A DNA stretch of 53,175 nucleotides from a virus, in IMG/VR virus record IMGVR_UViG_3300023103_000006, positions 1 through 53,175 of that record, one strand, 5' to 3'. Both the position numbers and the translations under genes were made by a program. Under the pieces are notes generated by a model that was not told the DNA's origin, searched no databases, and saw only the letters and a program-made list of their open reading frames with translations. Shown here piece by piece: positions 26,747 to 33,651 of this stretch. Within the stretch, counting starts at the first letter, position 1. Each line of letters opens with the position of its first letter.

Positions 26747-26956
26747 CTATTTTTCTATTTTACGCCAATGCGAAGGTTTAGAATTTTTAAAGGTAATTTT
26801 ATTGTCTTTTGTCTGAGTTACAGAAAATGAACCTGTTTCATTTATCCACCCGGTGGTTTTCCATTCAGGAACTACGCTTAATGTGCTAATCCTCATAAAC
26901 TCTACTCTGGTTTTAGGAGGTGGTTTTTGCTTTTCTATTTCAATCCAATCTTTCAT
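26747..26956 (-). CDS. DUF551-like small protein
   Basis: This 69-residue protein begins D-W-I-E-I-E-K-Q-x-P-P and ends P-S-H-W-R-K-I, reminiscent of the WI-x-V-x-x-x-x-P ... T-H-W-x-P-L pattern of DUF551 proteins found in many phages. The middle is strand-rich with a conserved-looking Trp-containing turn. DUF551 function is not known. The call is tentative because only the ends match. Confidence 0.45.
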   Translation of the reverse strand: MKDWIEIEKQKPPPKTRVEFMRISTLSVVPEWKTTGWINETGSFSVTQTKDNKITFKNSKPSHWRKIEK

Positions 26957-27417
26957 TTCTCTTTTAGGTTATCGTTAATAATTGGCTTAGCTAGGTTACG
27001 ACCCAAAAGATTTTGGAAATCGAAATGGTGTTTAGCCAGTATTTGAACTTGCCAGTAGTGCAAATCTTTATAGCTCGAGTGTTTCATTGAATCGAGATAC
27101 ATAGTCCAATTTGCGATATTAGTATCAGCGTGCAAGTTCATTAGATGTTTTGCCATTTCTTTATAGGCTTCTGATTCAATAGTAAACTCCGACATTGGGC
27201 GAAGAAGTGGGGTGAAGTCTTTTAGGGGTTGCCAATAGTCTGGTCTAGTAAATTCTGTAATTATAAAGGTTTCACTCCTTTGATAGTTACAATCTTTTAG
27301 CAGACACTTGCCGCCATTTAGTCCCAATAATTCATGCACTTTTTCACTTTCATCTTCAATGCCCTTCAACCCATAAGGGAGATACGGGGACAGCATTTCA
27401 ATACTTAATTTTTCCAT
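26953..27417 (-). CDS. Conserved phage protein, unknown
   Basis: This 154-residue protein has the phrase LSPYLPYGLKG near the start and KDFTPLLRPMSEFT in the middle, followed by a helical C-terminal half rich in His, Trp and Leu (HLMNLHADTNIANW, DLHYWQVQILAKHHFDFQ). I associate such sequences with uncharacterised Bacteroidota phage and prophage proteins, but give no function. It overlaps the next gene by four bases. Confidence 0.65.
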   Translation of the reverse strand: MEKLSIEMLSPYLPYGLKGIEDESEKVHELLGLNGGKCLLKDCNYQRSETFIITEFTRPDYWQPLKDFTPLLRPMSEFTIESEAYKEMAKHLMNLHADTNIANWTMYLDSMKHSSYKDLHYWQVQILAKHHFDFQNLLGRNLAKPIINDNLKEK

Positions 27418-27555
27418 AGTTTAGTTATTTATAAAATTAGCCGCCTTTCGGCATGGTGCTACAACATTTACCACTCTTATTATGTTTGTTGCCACAAGTC
27501 TAGGTGCCCTAGATTGCGAATAAGCATGACTAATTTTAATGAGGGTTAATATTCC
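27418..27555 (-). other. 138-base intergenic stretch with two hairpins
   Basis: Between the 154-residue gene and the DUF3850 gene. Read leftward it contains TCTAGG-GCA-CCTAGA and GCC-GAAA-GGC, the second with a GNRA tetraloop followed by GGCTAATTTT. One frame is open without an ATG and would read YSQSRAPRLVATNIIRVV followed by NVVAPCRKAANF. No promoter of the form seen elsewhere is evident. It could be a structured RNA or a decayed gene. Confidence 0.35.
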
Positions 27556-27831
27556 TTACATACCAATCATATTTGAATCGAAGAGTACAGGGTCGTTAAG
27601 CCCTAAAACACAATATCCCTTTTCGATGCCAAAAGACCCCCCGTTTAGTTTATACGTAATTTCGGCTCGTATGTATCTGCCGGAAAAACTGTCTTTAATG
27701 TGGTCGTATTCTTTCAAGTCTAACATATCGCCCACCTCAAAGTTTCTATCGTCTTCTCTGACTTCAAAGGTTTTATGTCCTTCCCATAGTGCCTTAAAAT
27801 ATTCTTCCCAAGTTTTCAATTCGTGTATCAT
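27556..27831 (-). CDS. DUF3850 / ASCH-like RNA-binding-fold protein
   Basis: The protein has 91 residues. It matches the DUF3850 pattern: L-K-T-W-x-x-Y-F-x-A-L-W-x-G-x-K-T-F-E-V-R-x-x-D-R-x-F-x-V-G-D (about residues 5-35), then a Gly-Arg turn and GGSFGIEKGYCVLGL near the end. The family adopts an ASCH-like beta-barrel (a PUA relative) and is common in phages; its partner, RNA or nucleotide, is not established. Confidence 0.8.
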   Translation of the reverse strand: MIHELKTWEEYFKALWEGHKTFEVREDDRNFEVGDMLDLKEYDHIKDSFSGRYIRAEITYKLNGGSFGIEKGYCVLGLNDPVLFDSNMIGM

Positions 27832-27861
27832 CTTGTTATCTGTTTATAATTGAATGATTGG

Positions 27862-28233
27862 TTAAATTCCTTTTTTAAATATTTGAGTTAATGCTTTGGC
27901 AAGTTCTTTTTTAGCCTTAGCTTCTGATTCAACATTAAAGTGTATACCATGAATAATAAACTCTTTTTTAACTTTCTTTGGTCTATCTACTTTTACGGGT
28001 AAGTTTTCTATATTAGGAACTAGGTCAGAAACGCTTAACCCTAATACACTTGATATTTTCACCAAGTTAGATACTGGTATATCACGGGTTCCCTCTTCAT
28101 AGTTAAATATAGCACCCTTAGATAGCCCTATCTTATCAGCCAACTCTTGCATTGTCATTCTTAATTCAATTCTTTTATTTGAAATAAGAATACCTATTTG
28201 TCTACATACCGGGTCACAATCTTTAGTTTTCAT
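27862..28233 (-). CDS. XRE-family transcription regulator
   Basis: The protein has 123 residues. An N-terminal helix-turn-helix (about residues 10-70) has the XRE pattern: IGILISNKRIELRMTMQELA, D-K-I-G-L-S-K-G-A-I-F-N-Y-E-E-G-T-R-x-I-P, then L-V-K-I-S-x-V-L-G-L-S-V-S-D-L. The C-terminal part is basic (VDRPKKVKKEF) then helical and may mediate dimerisation. It lies in the middle of the leftward early cluster and probably controls an early phage promoter. It lacks a LexA-type protease domain. Confidence 0.85.
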   Translation of the reverse strand: MKTKDCDPVCRQIGILISNKRIELRMTMQELADKIGLSKGAIFNYEEGTRDIPVSNLVKISSVLGLSVSDLVPNIENLPVKVDRPKKVKKEFIIHGIHFNVESEAKAKKELAKALTQIFKKGI

Positions 28234-28263
28234 ATTTAAAAAGGTTTAAAGACGTTTTTATGA

Positions 28264-28626
28264 TTAAATCTTTTCGCAAACATTAATTGCTCTTACTTCT
28301 TCTTCCAAGTACACCTTACAGTCTTTTAGCGTATTCACAAATCCGAAGTGCTTCATAATTTCTTCTACTGCTAATGGAGCAGGATAGTTTTTGGTACACG
28401 AAACCGATAAATGCCTTACGTTTCCTTGTGGGTATTCATCAATAGAAAATACGGCTCTGAAATTCATAGGAATCATTACTATGTGATTTTCATCGTCTCC
28501 TATTGGTAACCTATCCTTTAGGGAAACATCAAGCATGTCATCCATTGATTGAGGGTGTTTTTCTGCCCATGCAACGACTTCTTTTATTCGTTCGATAGTA
28601 TCGTTATCTATTACTAATACACTCAT
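28264..28626 (-). CDS. Small acidic protein, unknown
   Basis: This 120-residue acidic protein has an N-terminal helix (NDTIERIKEVVAWAEKHP), a strand-rich middle (HIVMIPMNFRAVFSIDEYP, HLSVSCTKNYPAPLAVEE) and a C-terminal helix. It is coupled to the 56-residue gene upstream by a four-base overlap. No family recognised. Confidence 0.65.
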   Translation of the reverse strand: MSVLVIDNDTIERIKEVVAWAEKHPQSMDDMLDVSLKDRLPIGDDENHIVMIPMNFRAVFSIDEYPQGNVRHLSVSCTKNYPAPLAVEEIMKHFGFVNTLKDCKVYLEEEVRAINVCEKI

Positions 28627-28793
28627 TGTTTATGTCCGTCTAAAAATGCACCGCCTAATTCTAAAAATGTTAACCTTAATTGACTCCAGTAAATTGAAGA
28701 CCCTTTGTATTTCTCGCACTCAAGTATTGCGTCTAACCATGTCCAACGATAGCCTTTAATATCAAGACCATCTTTTGCTTGCTCCTCTGTCAT
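28623..28793 (-). CDS. Very small Trp-rich protein, unknown
   Basis: A 56-residue ORF, with its ATG complementary to 28791-28793, overlaps genes on both sides by four bases. It contains two Trp-rich helices (KGYRWTWLDAILECEKY and SIYWSQLRLTFLELGG). It closes an otherwise empty gap and has normal codon use, so it is probably real. Role unknown. Confidence 0.65.
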   Translation of the reverse strand: MTEEQAKDGLDIKGYRWTWLDAILECEKYKGSSIYWSQLRLTFLELGGAFLDGHKQ

Positions 28794-29050
28794 TGTGTAT
28801 CTTTGATAATGGTAAATAAATCATTCTTATCTGTACTCAAAAGACTTGGCGTTAAAGGTTTATTGAATGACAATAACGACACCCAAACTTTTCCAGTAAA
28901 TAAGACTCTCAATCTTTCTTTCCATGAAAGACCCCAACAGGTAATTACTTCACCGCTTGGCGTATCTAATCTCAATGCGGGGAGTGGCTGGTATTCGGGT
29001 TGGTCTTTTGCGAATACTACATTTTGCTCTTTAAATTCGATTGGTTTCAT
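28790..29050 (-). CDS. Conserved small phage protein, unknown
   Basis: This 86-residue protein starts MKPIEFKEQNVVFAKDQ and has P-E-Y-x-P-L-P-A-L, then GEVITCWGLSWKERLRVLFTG and WVSLLSFNKPLTPSLLS. The pattern is familiar from uncharacterised Bacteroidota phage and prophage genes, from memory and without a search. A basic amphipathic helix followed by a hydrophobic stretch may contact a membrane. No function is known. Confidence 0.7.
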   Translation of the reverse strand: MKPIEFKEQNVVFAKDQPEYQPLPALRLDTPSGEVITCWGLSWKERLRVLFTGKVWVSLLSFNKPLTPSLLSTDKNDLFTIIKDTQ

Positions 29051-29370
29051 TAGAATGTCGATTTATGAGGGTGAGCAACGGTTGGAAATCCCCTTTCAAG
29101 TTCTGCAATAATATATCTTAGATGTTCAGCAGAGTCTCTGAATTTTTCTTGATGGCACATGTGAATATTCGCTATTAAAGCCTGAGTTAAAACTCCTGTA
29201 ATAACATGCGCACCATCTTTTGTTGGTAAGCCTTCTTTATCTAAGTACTTGTTAACATCGAGATTCTTTGACGGGTCAAGATTGTAGCTTAAACCTACGT
29301 GCTTAGAGGTTTTATCGCCTTTGTTGTGTTCTAATTCAAGAACGGCTCTCACTTCAAATGAAAAGTTCAT
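29050..29370 (-). CDS. Small protein, unknown
   Basis: The protein has 106 residues: a beta N-terminal part (MNFSFEVRAVLELEHN), a charged linker, then a helix pair with His and Cys (LIANIHMCHQEKFRDSAEHL). It lies between overlapping genes in the leftward operon. No family is recognised. Confidence 0.65.
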   Translation of the reverse strand: MNFSFEVRAVLELEHNKGDKTSKHVGLSYNLDPSKNLDVNKYLDKEGLPTKDGAHVITGVLTQALIANIHMCHQEKFRDSAEHLRYIIAELERGFPTVAHPHKSTF

Positions 29371-29570
29371 AGTTTTTTATTTTTAATGTCTTCTAATGCA
29401 CAATCAATAATTACGTGAGTACCCGTGCCTAATAGGGTAAAACCTACGGCAAGCCTTTCTGCTAAAGCATCCTCTGTACTTTCTCTTTCCACTATACCCC
29501 AATGCTTGCCTTTAGCTTTGAAAATGATTCTTACATCTTCTATGTCGTCTATTTCAAAAGGTTGTGTCAT
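29367..29570 (-). CDS. Small protein, unknown
   Basis: The protein has 67 residues with an alternating strand-helix-strand pattern (VRIIFKAKGKHWGIVE, DALAERLAVGFTLLG, HVIIDCALEDI), compatible with a small alpha/beta fold. It is coupled by four-base overlaps at both ends. No motif is diagnostic. Confidence 0.65.
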   Translation of the reverse strand: MTQPFEIDDIEDVRIIFKAKGKHWGIVERESTEDALAERLAVGFTLLGTGTHVIIDCALEDIKNKKL

Positions 29571-30070
29571 GATTTCCTTTCATTTAAGCACTCTTCAACC
29601 ACGCTAGAAACTGCCAATGTCATTTTAGCTTTAAATGAAGCATCTTGTTTTAGCTCATTTACAACTTTGTCGAATAAGCTATCGCTACTTGAAAGCATTG
29701 AACGAGATACTTTGTGAGAAAAGGCATTAATAACAGATTGTTTAAAATCATCGGTATTGATTACCTTCGTAAAGCTGTCAGAAATAATTTGCCTTAACGA
29801 TGTAGTGTTTTCGTCAACTACTGAAATTATTAACTTATTTAGCGGGCTTTGATAGCCAGTAAGTACAGTTTTCATGGCTTCTGCTATGGATTGTTGCGCT
29901 GTAATTAGAATATCTTTTTCGAGATAAACAGGGTTATGCTTTTTTTGAATACCTTCATTCAGTTCTTTTACTGATTTGTCAGTAAACCTTTCTAGGTTTT
30001 GGTTTTTGTCTTGTAGGTCACGAACTGTTTTCTTTAGTTCGTCGAACTCGTGCTGTTCTTGTTTTGTCAT
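29567..30070 (-). CDS. Helical protein headed by structured leader element 1, unknown
   Basis: Starting at the ATG at 30070 gives 167 residues; a longer reading begins at 30136 but would translate through the leader RNA structure and is rejected. The protein is predominantly helical with a coiled-coil start (residues 1-45, EFDELKKTVRDLQDKNQNLE) and Ser-rich helices later (HKVSRSMLSSSDSLFDKVV). It is the first gene of the leftward cluster, just downstream of leader element 1, so it and the following genes would be controlled by that leader. Function unknown. Confidence 0.7.
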   Translation of the reverse strand: MTKQEQHEFDELKKTVRDLQDKNQNLERFTDKSVKELNEGIQKKHNPVYLEKDILITAQQSIAEAMKTVLTGYQSPLNKLIISVVDENTTSLRQIISDSFTKVINTDDFKQSVINAFSHKVSRSMLSSSDSLFDKVVNELKQDASFKAKMTLAVSSVVEECLNERKS

Positions 30071-30081
30071 TGATGTAAAAT

Positions 30082-30198
30082 AAAAAATTCCTTGATTGGG
30101 GCTTGGACTTAGCAGGGGTGGATTAGACCCGTCCAAACTTTCCTATCAAGGAATTTCTCTAATATCTTTAAATCCGTTCGGCTGCTAAACCGTTGAAC
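30082..30198 (-). promoter_or_regulatory. Structured leader RNA, element 1 (pseudoknot type)
   Basis: On the leftward transcript, a hairpin (arms within 30176-30198, inner CGG/CCG) presents the loop TTTAGCAG (30189-30182). Its TTAGCAG is perfectly complementary to CTGCTAA (30115-30109), which lies as a seven-base strand between two stacked stems: TTGGAC/GTCCAA (136-131 with 108-103) and GGGT/ACCC (130-127 with 119-116). All of this is enclosed by a perfect 12-bp stem (30145-30156 with 30085-30096) that runs into TTTTTTATTTT, 12 bases before the ATG. The outer stem plus U run could act as a terminator; the loop pairing would modulate it. Architecture parallels elements 2 and 3. Confidence 0.7.
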
Positions 30199-30228
30199 AA
30201 ATATAGTAGTCATATTTTGAATTTCCAA
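30198..30228 (-). promoter_or_regulatory. Leftward promoter of early cluster
   Basis: Read leftward: TTG (30228-30226), 20 bases, TATATTTG (30205-30198). This fits the Bacteroidota -33/-7 consensus. The same TTG-N20-TATATTT geometry precedes leader elements 2 and 3. It overlaps the rightward promoter of the gene at 30250. Confidence 0.8.
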
Positions 30229-30245
30229 GAATTATTTTAACTTTG
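30216..30245 (+). promoter_or_regulatory. Rightward promoter of membrane-protein operon
   Basis: TTTG (30216-30219), 18 bases, TAACTTTG (30238-30245). The ATG at 30250 lies only four bases further on, so the message would be leaderless or nearly so. The element faces and overlaps the leftward promoter, so the two probably compete. Confidence 0.65.
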
Positions 30246-30249
30246 TATC

Positions 30250-30531
30250 ATGGCACGAAGAGTTGAAATATCAGAACATCTATATGTTTCACCTAGAATT
30301 TACTTTTGGTTGAAAATAGCTTGGGCTATGGCTGGAGGTATGACAGGAGTAACATTTAGTGATATGTTCCCTAAATGGGTAATGGCTGTTATGTTTCTGA
30401 TTAACTTAGGCTTTGCAGAGGTATTCAGACAAAAGGCCAAGAACGATGCACCACCAAACAGCACTTCAATTAAACAGACAGAAGTAAAACCCAATAGTAC
30501 AACAGAAACACAGATTACAACAACACCGTGA
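30250..30531 (+). CDS. Small membrane protein, possible lysis or holin accessory
   Basis: The protein has 93 residues. Two hydrophobic segments (about 16-36 and 43-60) are followed by a hydrophilic tail rich in Thr, Asn and Pro (residues 62-93), likely exposed. It is the first gene of an operon of small membrane proteins that includes a holin-like protein. The operon start appears leaderless. The tail plus two helices would fit a holin or antiholin, but no motif confirms it. Confidence 0.7.
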   Translation: MARRVEISEHLYVSPRIYFWLKIAWAMAGGMTGVTFSDMFPKWVMAVMFLINLGFAEVFRQKAKNDAPPNSTSIKQTEVKPNSTTETQITTTP

Positions 30532-31061
30532 GAAATTCATTTATTAAAGACTTATTTTTGAGTTTAATGGAAGATGTGGCGGCATTCATTGCTGATTTTA
30601 AAATGAATGCTTTATACATTCTATTAGGTTACATAATAGATAAGTACATTATAGGAGTTAAAAAAGCTATTCAATTCTGGTTATTTGATGAATTTACCTT
30701 TGCTACTTTCTTTATAATTATGTTGGTTTGCGATTTTCTTGCATACGTTAACAAATTAAGGACTTCAAATAAAGGAATGAGAATAAGTTTTGCGGTATCC
30801 GGTGTTAATAGATTCTTTGACAATGTAGTAAAATATGGAATAGCACTTATAGCAATTCATGGACTTTCTAAGTATAGCGTAAACGGTGTAACTAATACGT
30901 GGTTTGCAGATGCTCCCAACTGGTTTTTCGCATTTTGTATGCTAAGGGTAGCTACGAATATATTCAGGAACTTAGGGTTTGACGTTTCATTAATAATTGA
31001 CAAGATAAGCGAGAAGTTTAAGGATTTTAAAGTAAAGGATACCGACGATACAAATCAGTAA
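30528..31061 (+). CDS. Putative holin (phage_holin_4-like)
   Basis: The GTG start overlaps the previous stop (GTGA), giving 177 residues. Hydrophobic segments lie at about 25-45, 60-75, 95-112 and 125-145, separated by charged turns. YILLGYIIDKYIIGVKKAI, FFIIMLVCDFLAYVNKL and FFDNVVKYGIALIAIHGLS resemble the Holin_4_1 family. Such proteins pore the inner membrane to release or activate the endolysin. The gene is about 6 kb from the endolysin and under a separate promoter, which is unusual but not unique. Confidence 0.65.
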   Translation: MRNSFIKDLFLSLMEDVAAFIADFKMNALYILLGYIIDKYIIGVKKAIQFWLFDEFTFATFFIIMLVCDFLAYVNKLRTSNKGMRISFAVSGVNRFFDNVVKYGIALIAIHGLSKYSVNGVTNTWFADAPNWFFAFCMLRVATNIFRNLGFDVSLIIDKISEKFKDFKVKDTDDTNQ

Positions 31062-31079
31062 CAATTTAATCGTACATAT

Positions 31080-31280
31080 ATGGCAAACAAAAAGCAAAGA
31101 ATACTTGAAAAGATTGAAAAAATAGAGCACAATAATAGAGAAAATGACCAACTGTTAGAAGAGATTAAATCTTTATTATTGGTTGGAGGTGACTCACAAT
31201 CGCTCGATGACGGAGAAGGTGGCGCACCTCATCCGCCAACGCCTCCGCCGCCACCTCCACCGCCAGGAACAACAACATGA
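31080..31280 (+). CDS. Coiled-coil protein with polyproline tail
   Basis: The protein has 66 residues. The first about 35 are a charged coiled coil (ILEKIEKIEHNNRENDQLLEEI), then a Gly/Asp linker and a Pro-rich end (PHPPTPPPPPPPPGTTT). Polyproline runs favour extended helices that cross spaces or bind partners, and they stall ribosomes without EF-P. In this operon it might bridge membrane proteins, but that is inference. Confidence 0.65.
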   Translation: MANKKQRILEKIEKIEHNNRENDQLLEEIKSLLLVGGDSQSLDDGEGGAPHPPTPPPPPPPPGTTT

Positions 31281-31633
31281 AGTACTACGTAGTTTTGGCG
31301 TTAGCTTTTGTGATATACATGGCTAACGCCTTATTTTTGGCATTCTTTTACTATGATTTTGAATGGTTAAGGTCTTTTACTTGGCTTATAGACCATCTTT
31401 GGCAAGTGATTTTACCTTTGTATATTGGTTTAAGTAGTGGGTATAAAAAAGTAAAGACAATTGCTTACTACTGGACTATATTTGCTTTATTCCGGTTTCT
31501 TTATACTACGCTTACTTACAGTTTAAAATTGCCTCTAATATCTGAAAGGTATTCTTACTTATTTATCCATTGGATTTTTATTTTTACCTTGATTTTTCTG
31601 GTTATTAAGAATCTTAGAGAACCAAAATCATAG
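31277..31633 (+). CDS. Four-segment membrane protein, unknown
   Basis: The protein has 118 residues with about four hydrophobic segments (residues 3-25, 33-55, 64-82, 92-112), rich in Tyr, Phe and Trp. Its start overlaps the previous stop (ATGA). No transporter motif is visible. It belongs to the same small-membrane-protein operon as the holin-like gene and may be an antiholin or membrane-acting accessory. Confidence 0.65.
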   Translation: MKYYVVLALAFVIYMANALFLAFFYYDFEWLRSFTWLIDHLWQVILPLYIGLSSGYKKVKTIAYYWTIFALFRFLYTTLTYSLKLPLISERYSYLFIHWIFIFTLIFLVIKNLREPKS

Positions 31634-31712
31634 GTATTTTTACGTGTTTTATTGTACGTTACTAGGAAATAACAAATTAAGTTAATACTTTCGGTTTTTA
31701 ACTTATGCTGTT

Positions 31713-31979
31713 GTGGGGAGAGTTGCCTTGAATGTAATTTTTTTGAATGTTTTAAAATGGTTAGAGCAAACTCTATTTGTTTTTCTAGTCACTTTTTACG
31801 ACTTCTTACAGGCGCAATTAGCTTTAAGCATATCAGAGAAGAAAGAACTAATATTGTTCGCCTGCGGGCTTGTTTGGGGGCTATTTCGGATAGGTAGAGA
31901 GTGGGTGAAGTTAGACCAACAGAGAATTGAAAGGGATATTAAGAAAGAGGAATTAAAAAAGTTGAAAGAAGAAGTGTAG
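31713..31979 (+). CDS. Membrane protein with charged C-terminal coil, unknown
   Basis: The GTG at 31713 starts an 88-residue reading; no in-frame ATG exists, and later TTG codons are possible starts. One or two hydrophobic segments (about 15-40, 47-60) are followed by a Lys/Glu-rich coil (QQRIERDIKKEELKKLKEEV). The topology resembles small holins or i-spanins. A 79-base gap with no clear promoter separates it from the upstream gene. A strong terminator follows. Confidence 0.55.
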   Translation: MGRVALNVIFLNVLKWLEQTLFVFLVTFYDFLQAQLALSISEKKELILFACGLVWGLFRIGREWVKLDQQRIERDIKKEELKKLKEEV

Positions 31980-32026
31980 ATAGTATTTCATAGTTTTAGA
32001 TTAGGGTTGAAATTAGGTAAGTTTCG

Positions 32027-32058
32027 AAAGCATTAGATGTTATTCTAATGCTTTTTTT
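32027..32058. terminator. Intrinsic terminator between convergent operons
   Basis: An 11-bp stem (AAAGCATTAGA / TCTAATGCTTT) has a six-base loop and is followed by TTTT on the + strand. It ends the rightward membrane operon. The leftward replication cluster ends at 32060 directly next to it, and the symmetrical stem could serve both directions, although the leftward U run is short. Confidence 0.85.
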
Positions 32059-32059
32059 G

Positions 32060-32266
32060 TTATAGCCCGCCATAAGCCCATTGCCCTGATTCTTCATCTT
32101 GTCTAAAGCCTATTTCTTCCAATTCCCATTCTAACTCTTTTGACATTGACCAATCGATGTCACCAATAAGTAGACATTCATATTCAAACTTAATATTTTC
32201 ATCTCCACCTTTGGGTTTTATGGATTCAATAATTTCTAATGCTCTAATTAAATTTTTTGCCTTCAT
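32060..32266 (-). CDS. Small acidic protein, unknown
   Basis: The protein has 68 residues, Glu-rich, with two helices (LIRALEIIESIKP and SKELEWELEEIGF) and a Trp-Ala-Tyr ending (SGQWAYGGL). It is the last gene of the leftward replication cluster before the shared terminator. No family recognised. Confidence 0.65.
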   Translation of the reverse strand: MKAKNLIRALEIIESIKPKGGDENIKFEYECLLIGDIDWSMSKELEWELEEIGFRQDEESGQWAYGGL

Positions 32267-32290
32267 TTTTCTAATTGTTTATTTGTGAAA

Positions 32291-32650
32291 TTATTTATTA
32301 GACTTCATTAGGTTATTTATTCGATGCTTCCACTCTTTGCGCTTAAGTTTATCAGACTTCCAATTACGAAAAGGTAAGATTGTTTCCATAACAACCGGAG
32401 TTAGTTCCACATTTATAATTTTGCTATGCGAAGAAACATACATAGTTAAAAGTGTTGAAAGACTAATTTCCAAACCGCTAAGTCCGTAAGATTGTGTTTC
32501 TTTCCACTTTCTATAAATCTCGACACTTTTATCGACACTTATACCAGCCCGTGCAAACTGCAATGCCTCTTCTTCAGTGCATCCTGTAATATGCATTAAG
32601 TCACAAGCTGGATTTTTTATTTCTGGTGGTAACTGATGAAAGTCTGTCAT
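32291..32650 (-). CDS. Small protein, unknown
   Basis: The protein has 119 residues. The N-terminal half holds CDLMHITGCTEEEALQFARAG, which could be a short UBA-like or helix-turn-helix segment. The C-terminal half is basic (WKSDKLKRKEWKHRINNLMKS). It overlaps the next gene by four bases. No function inferred. Confidence 0.65.
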   Translation of the reverse strand: MTDFHQLPPEIKNPACDLMHITGCTEEEALQFARAGISVDKSVEIYRKWKETQSYGLSGLEISLSTLLTMYVSSHSKIINVELTPVVMETILPFRNWKSDKLKRKEWKHRINNLMKSNK

Positions 32651-32841
32651 TTTTCTAATATTGTTTTGAGTGTTAATAATCTGTTCAGATAAGCCTCCCC
32701 ATTCTTAGGCTTCAAACTCTTTGCAAATGCAATGTGAGATGCAACAAACCGTTTTACATTCAATATATTTTCACTTTTTGAAAGTTGAATTGAATCAGGG
32801 AGGGTTGTTGAGTTGAAGAAGGTTTCGAGTTCATTTATCAC
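32647..32841 (-). CDS. Small helical protein, unknown
   Basis: The 64-residue reading starts at a GTG (complement of 32839-32841), which lies across the stop of the upstream small gene. It is helical with basic stretches (ILNVKRFVASHIAFAKSLKP) and no motif. No internal ATG is available. It is coupled to genes on both sides. Confidence 0.6.
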   Translation of the reverse strand: MINELETFFNSTTLPDSIQLSKSENILNVKRFVASHIAFAKSLKPKNGEAYLNRLLTLKTILEK

Positions 32842-32998
32842 GGTAGCTGAGTAAAATATTGGAACCTATAACCAATGTGGCTGAAATTAGTATTGTGCCT
32901 AATACGTACCAATCAGGGAAAATATAAGACAATAATAAAGTCCATAGTGCAATGGCTGATGCGTAATTTGCTACTCTTGACAAAGGTATATTTTTCAC
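32831..32998 (-). CDS. Small two-segment membrane protein
   Basis: A 55-residue ORF starts at a GTG (complement of 32996-32998). It has hydrophobic segments at about 12-26 (ASAIALWTLLLSYIF) and 31-50 (YVLGTILISATLVIGSNILL) and a short charged C terminus. It fills a gap that would otherwise hold 176 bases without a gene. An upstream in-frame stop rules out a longer form. Confidence 0.6.
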   Translation of the reverse strand: MKNIPLSRVANYASAIALWTLLLSYIFPDWYVLGTILISATLVIGSNILLSYRDK

Positions 32999-33017
32999 CT
33001 GAGTTTATATTTAAGTG

Positions 33018-33290
33018 TTATCTATCTAAAATTTTCAATATTGCGTAAAGGTCTTCTTTCGAATCTACAATCGGGAATTTTATCACAGGCATTTCATCGG
33101 TAGGCAATTGGCTGAAATGTAAAAAGTATACCAGACGCCCGCCAAAACATTCCTCTAGTATAAATATAGCTTCAAAACTTTGTCTTTGATAGTATTCATA
33201 TCCCTCGTAAATACGGCAATCATAATCTGGGTGTCTTTCTTTCATATACTCCCTAACCCATCCTTCGGCTTGCTCTTTTGATGCATACAT
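33018..33290 (-). CDS. Small aromatic-rich protein, unknown
   Basis: The protein has 90 residues. It starts with a helix (KEQAEGWVREYMKERHP), followed by strands (FEAIFILEECFGGRLVYFLHF) and a C-terminal helix. The alternation suggests a small alpha/beta fold of unknown role in the leader-2 controlled operon. Confidence 0.65.
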   Translation of the reverse strand: MYASKEQAEGWVREYMKERHPDYDCRIYEGYEYYQRQSFEAIFILEECFGGRLVYFLHFSQLPTDEMPVIKFPIVDSKEDLYAILKILDR

Positions 33291-33309
33291 GGTTATATTG
33301 CTTTATTTG

Positions 33310-33639
33310 TTAATTGGAGTTTTTAGGGTGAAAATAATGTATGTCGTCCGTCCATTCGTACGGAATTTTTATTTCATTTAAACAATTTTGTCCCCTATTC
33401 AATATTTCTCCCTTTTCCTTATCGCTGTAATCGATAATCTTATTTTTATCAACTCCGCCAAGCGAAGAGTAGCAGTTGTAAAAATAAATCCCTAAACTTT
33501 CACATTTTTTATACGCTTTCCTTAGTTCTTCAAAAGCCATTTTCTGCTTTGGAGTTAAACAAAATAATTCATCTTGTTCTGTCAATTCTTCTTTTTTAAG
33601 ATTGTCAAATTTTTTCTGCGCAAAATATTCTTTCTCCAT
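33310..33639 (-). CDS. First gene after structured leader element 2, unknown
   Basis: This 109-residue charged helical protein (KKFDNLKKEELTEQDELF, TPKQKMAFEELRKAYKKCE) ends in a region with Tyr, Trp and His (IPYEWTDDIHYFHPKN). Its ATG lies 13 bases after the U run of a terminator hairpin, so its expression should depend on leader element 2. No family recognised. Confidence 0.7.
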   Translation of the reverse strand: MEKEYFAQKKFDNLKKEELTEQDELFCLTPKQKMAFEELRKAYKKCESLGIYFYNCYSSLGGVDKNKIIDYSDKEKGEILNRGQNCLNEIKIPYEWTDDIHYFHPKNSN

Positions 33640-33651
33640 ATTAATATAAAA

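Noticed and set aside
30070-30136. Longer N terminus of the 29567 gene (start at 30136)
   Set aside because: It would translate through the structured leader and U run; the ATG at 30070 fits the leader boundary.
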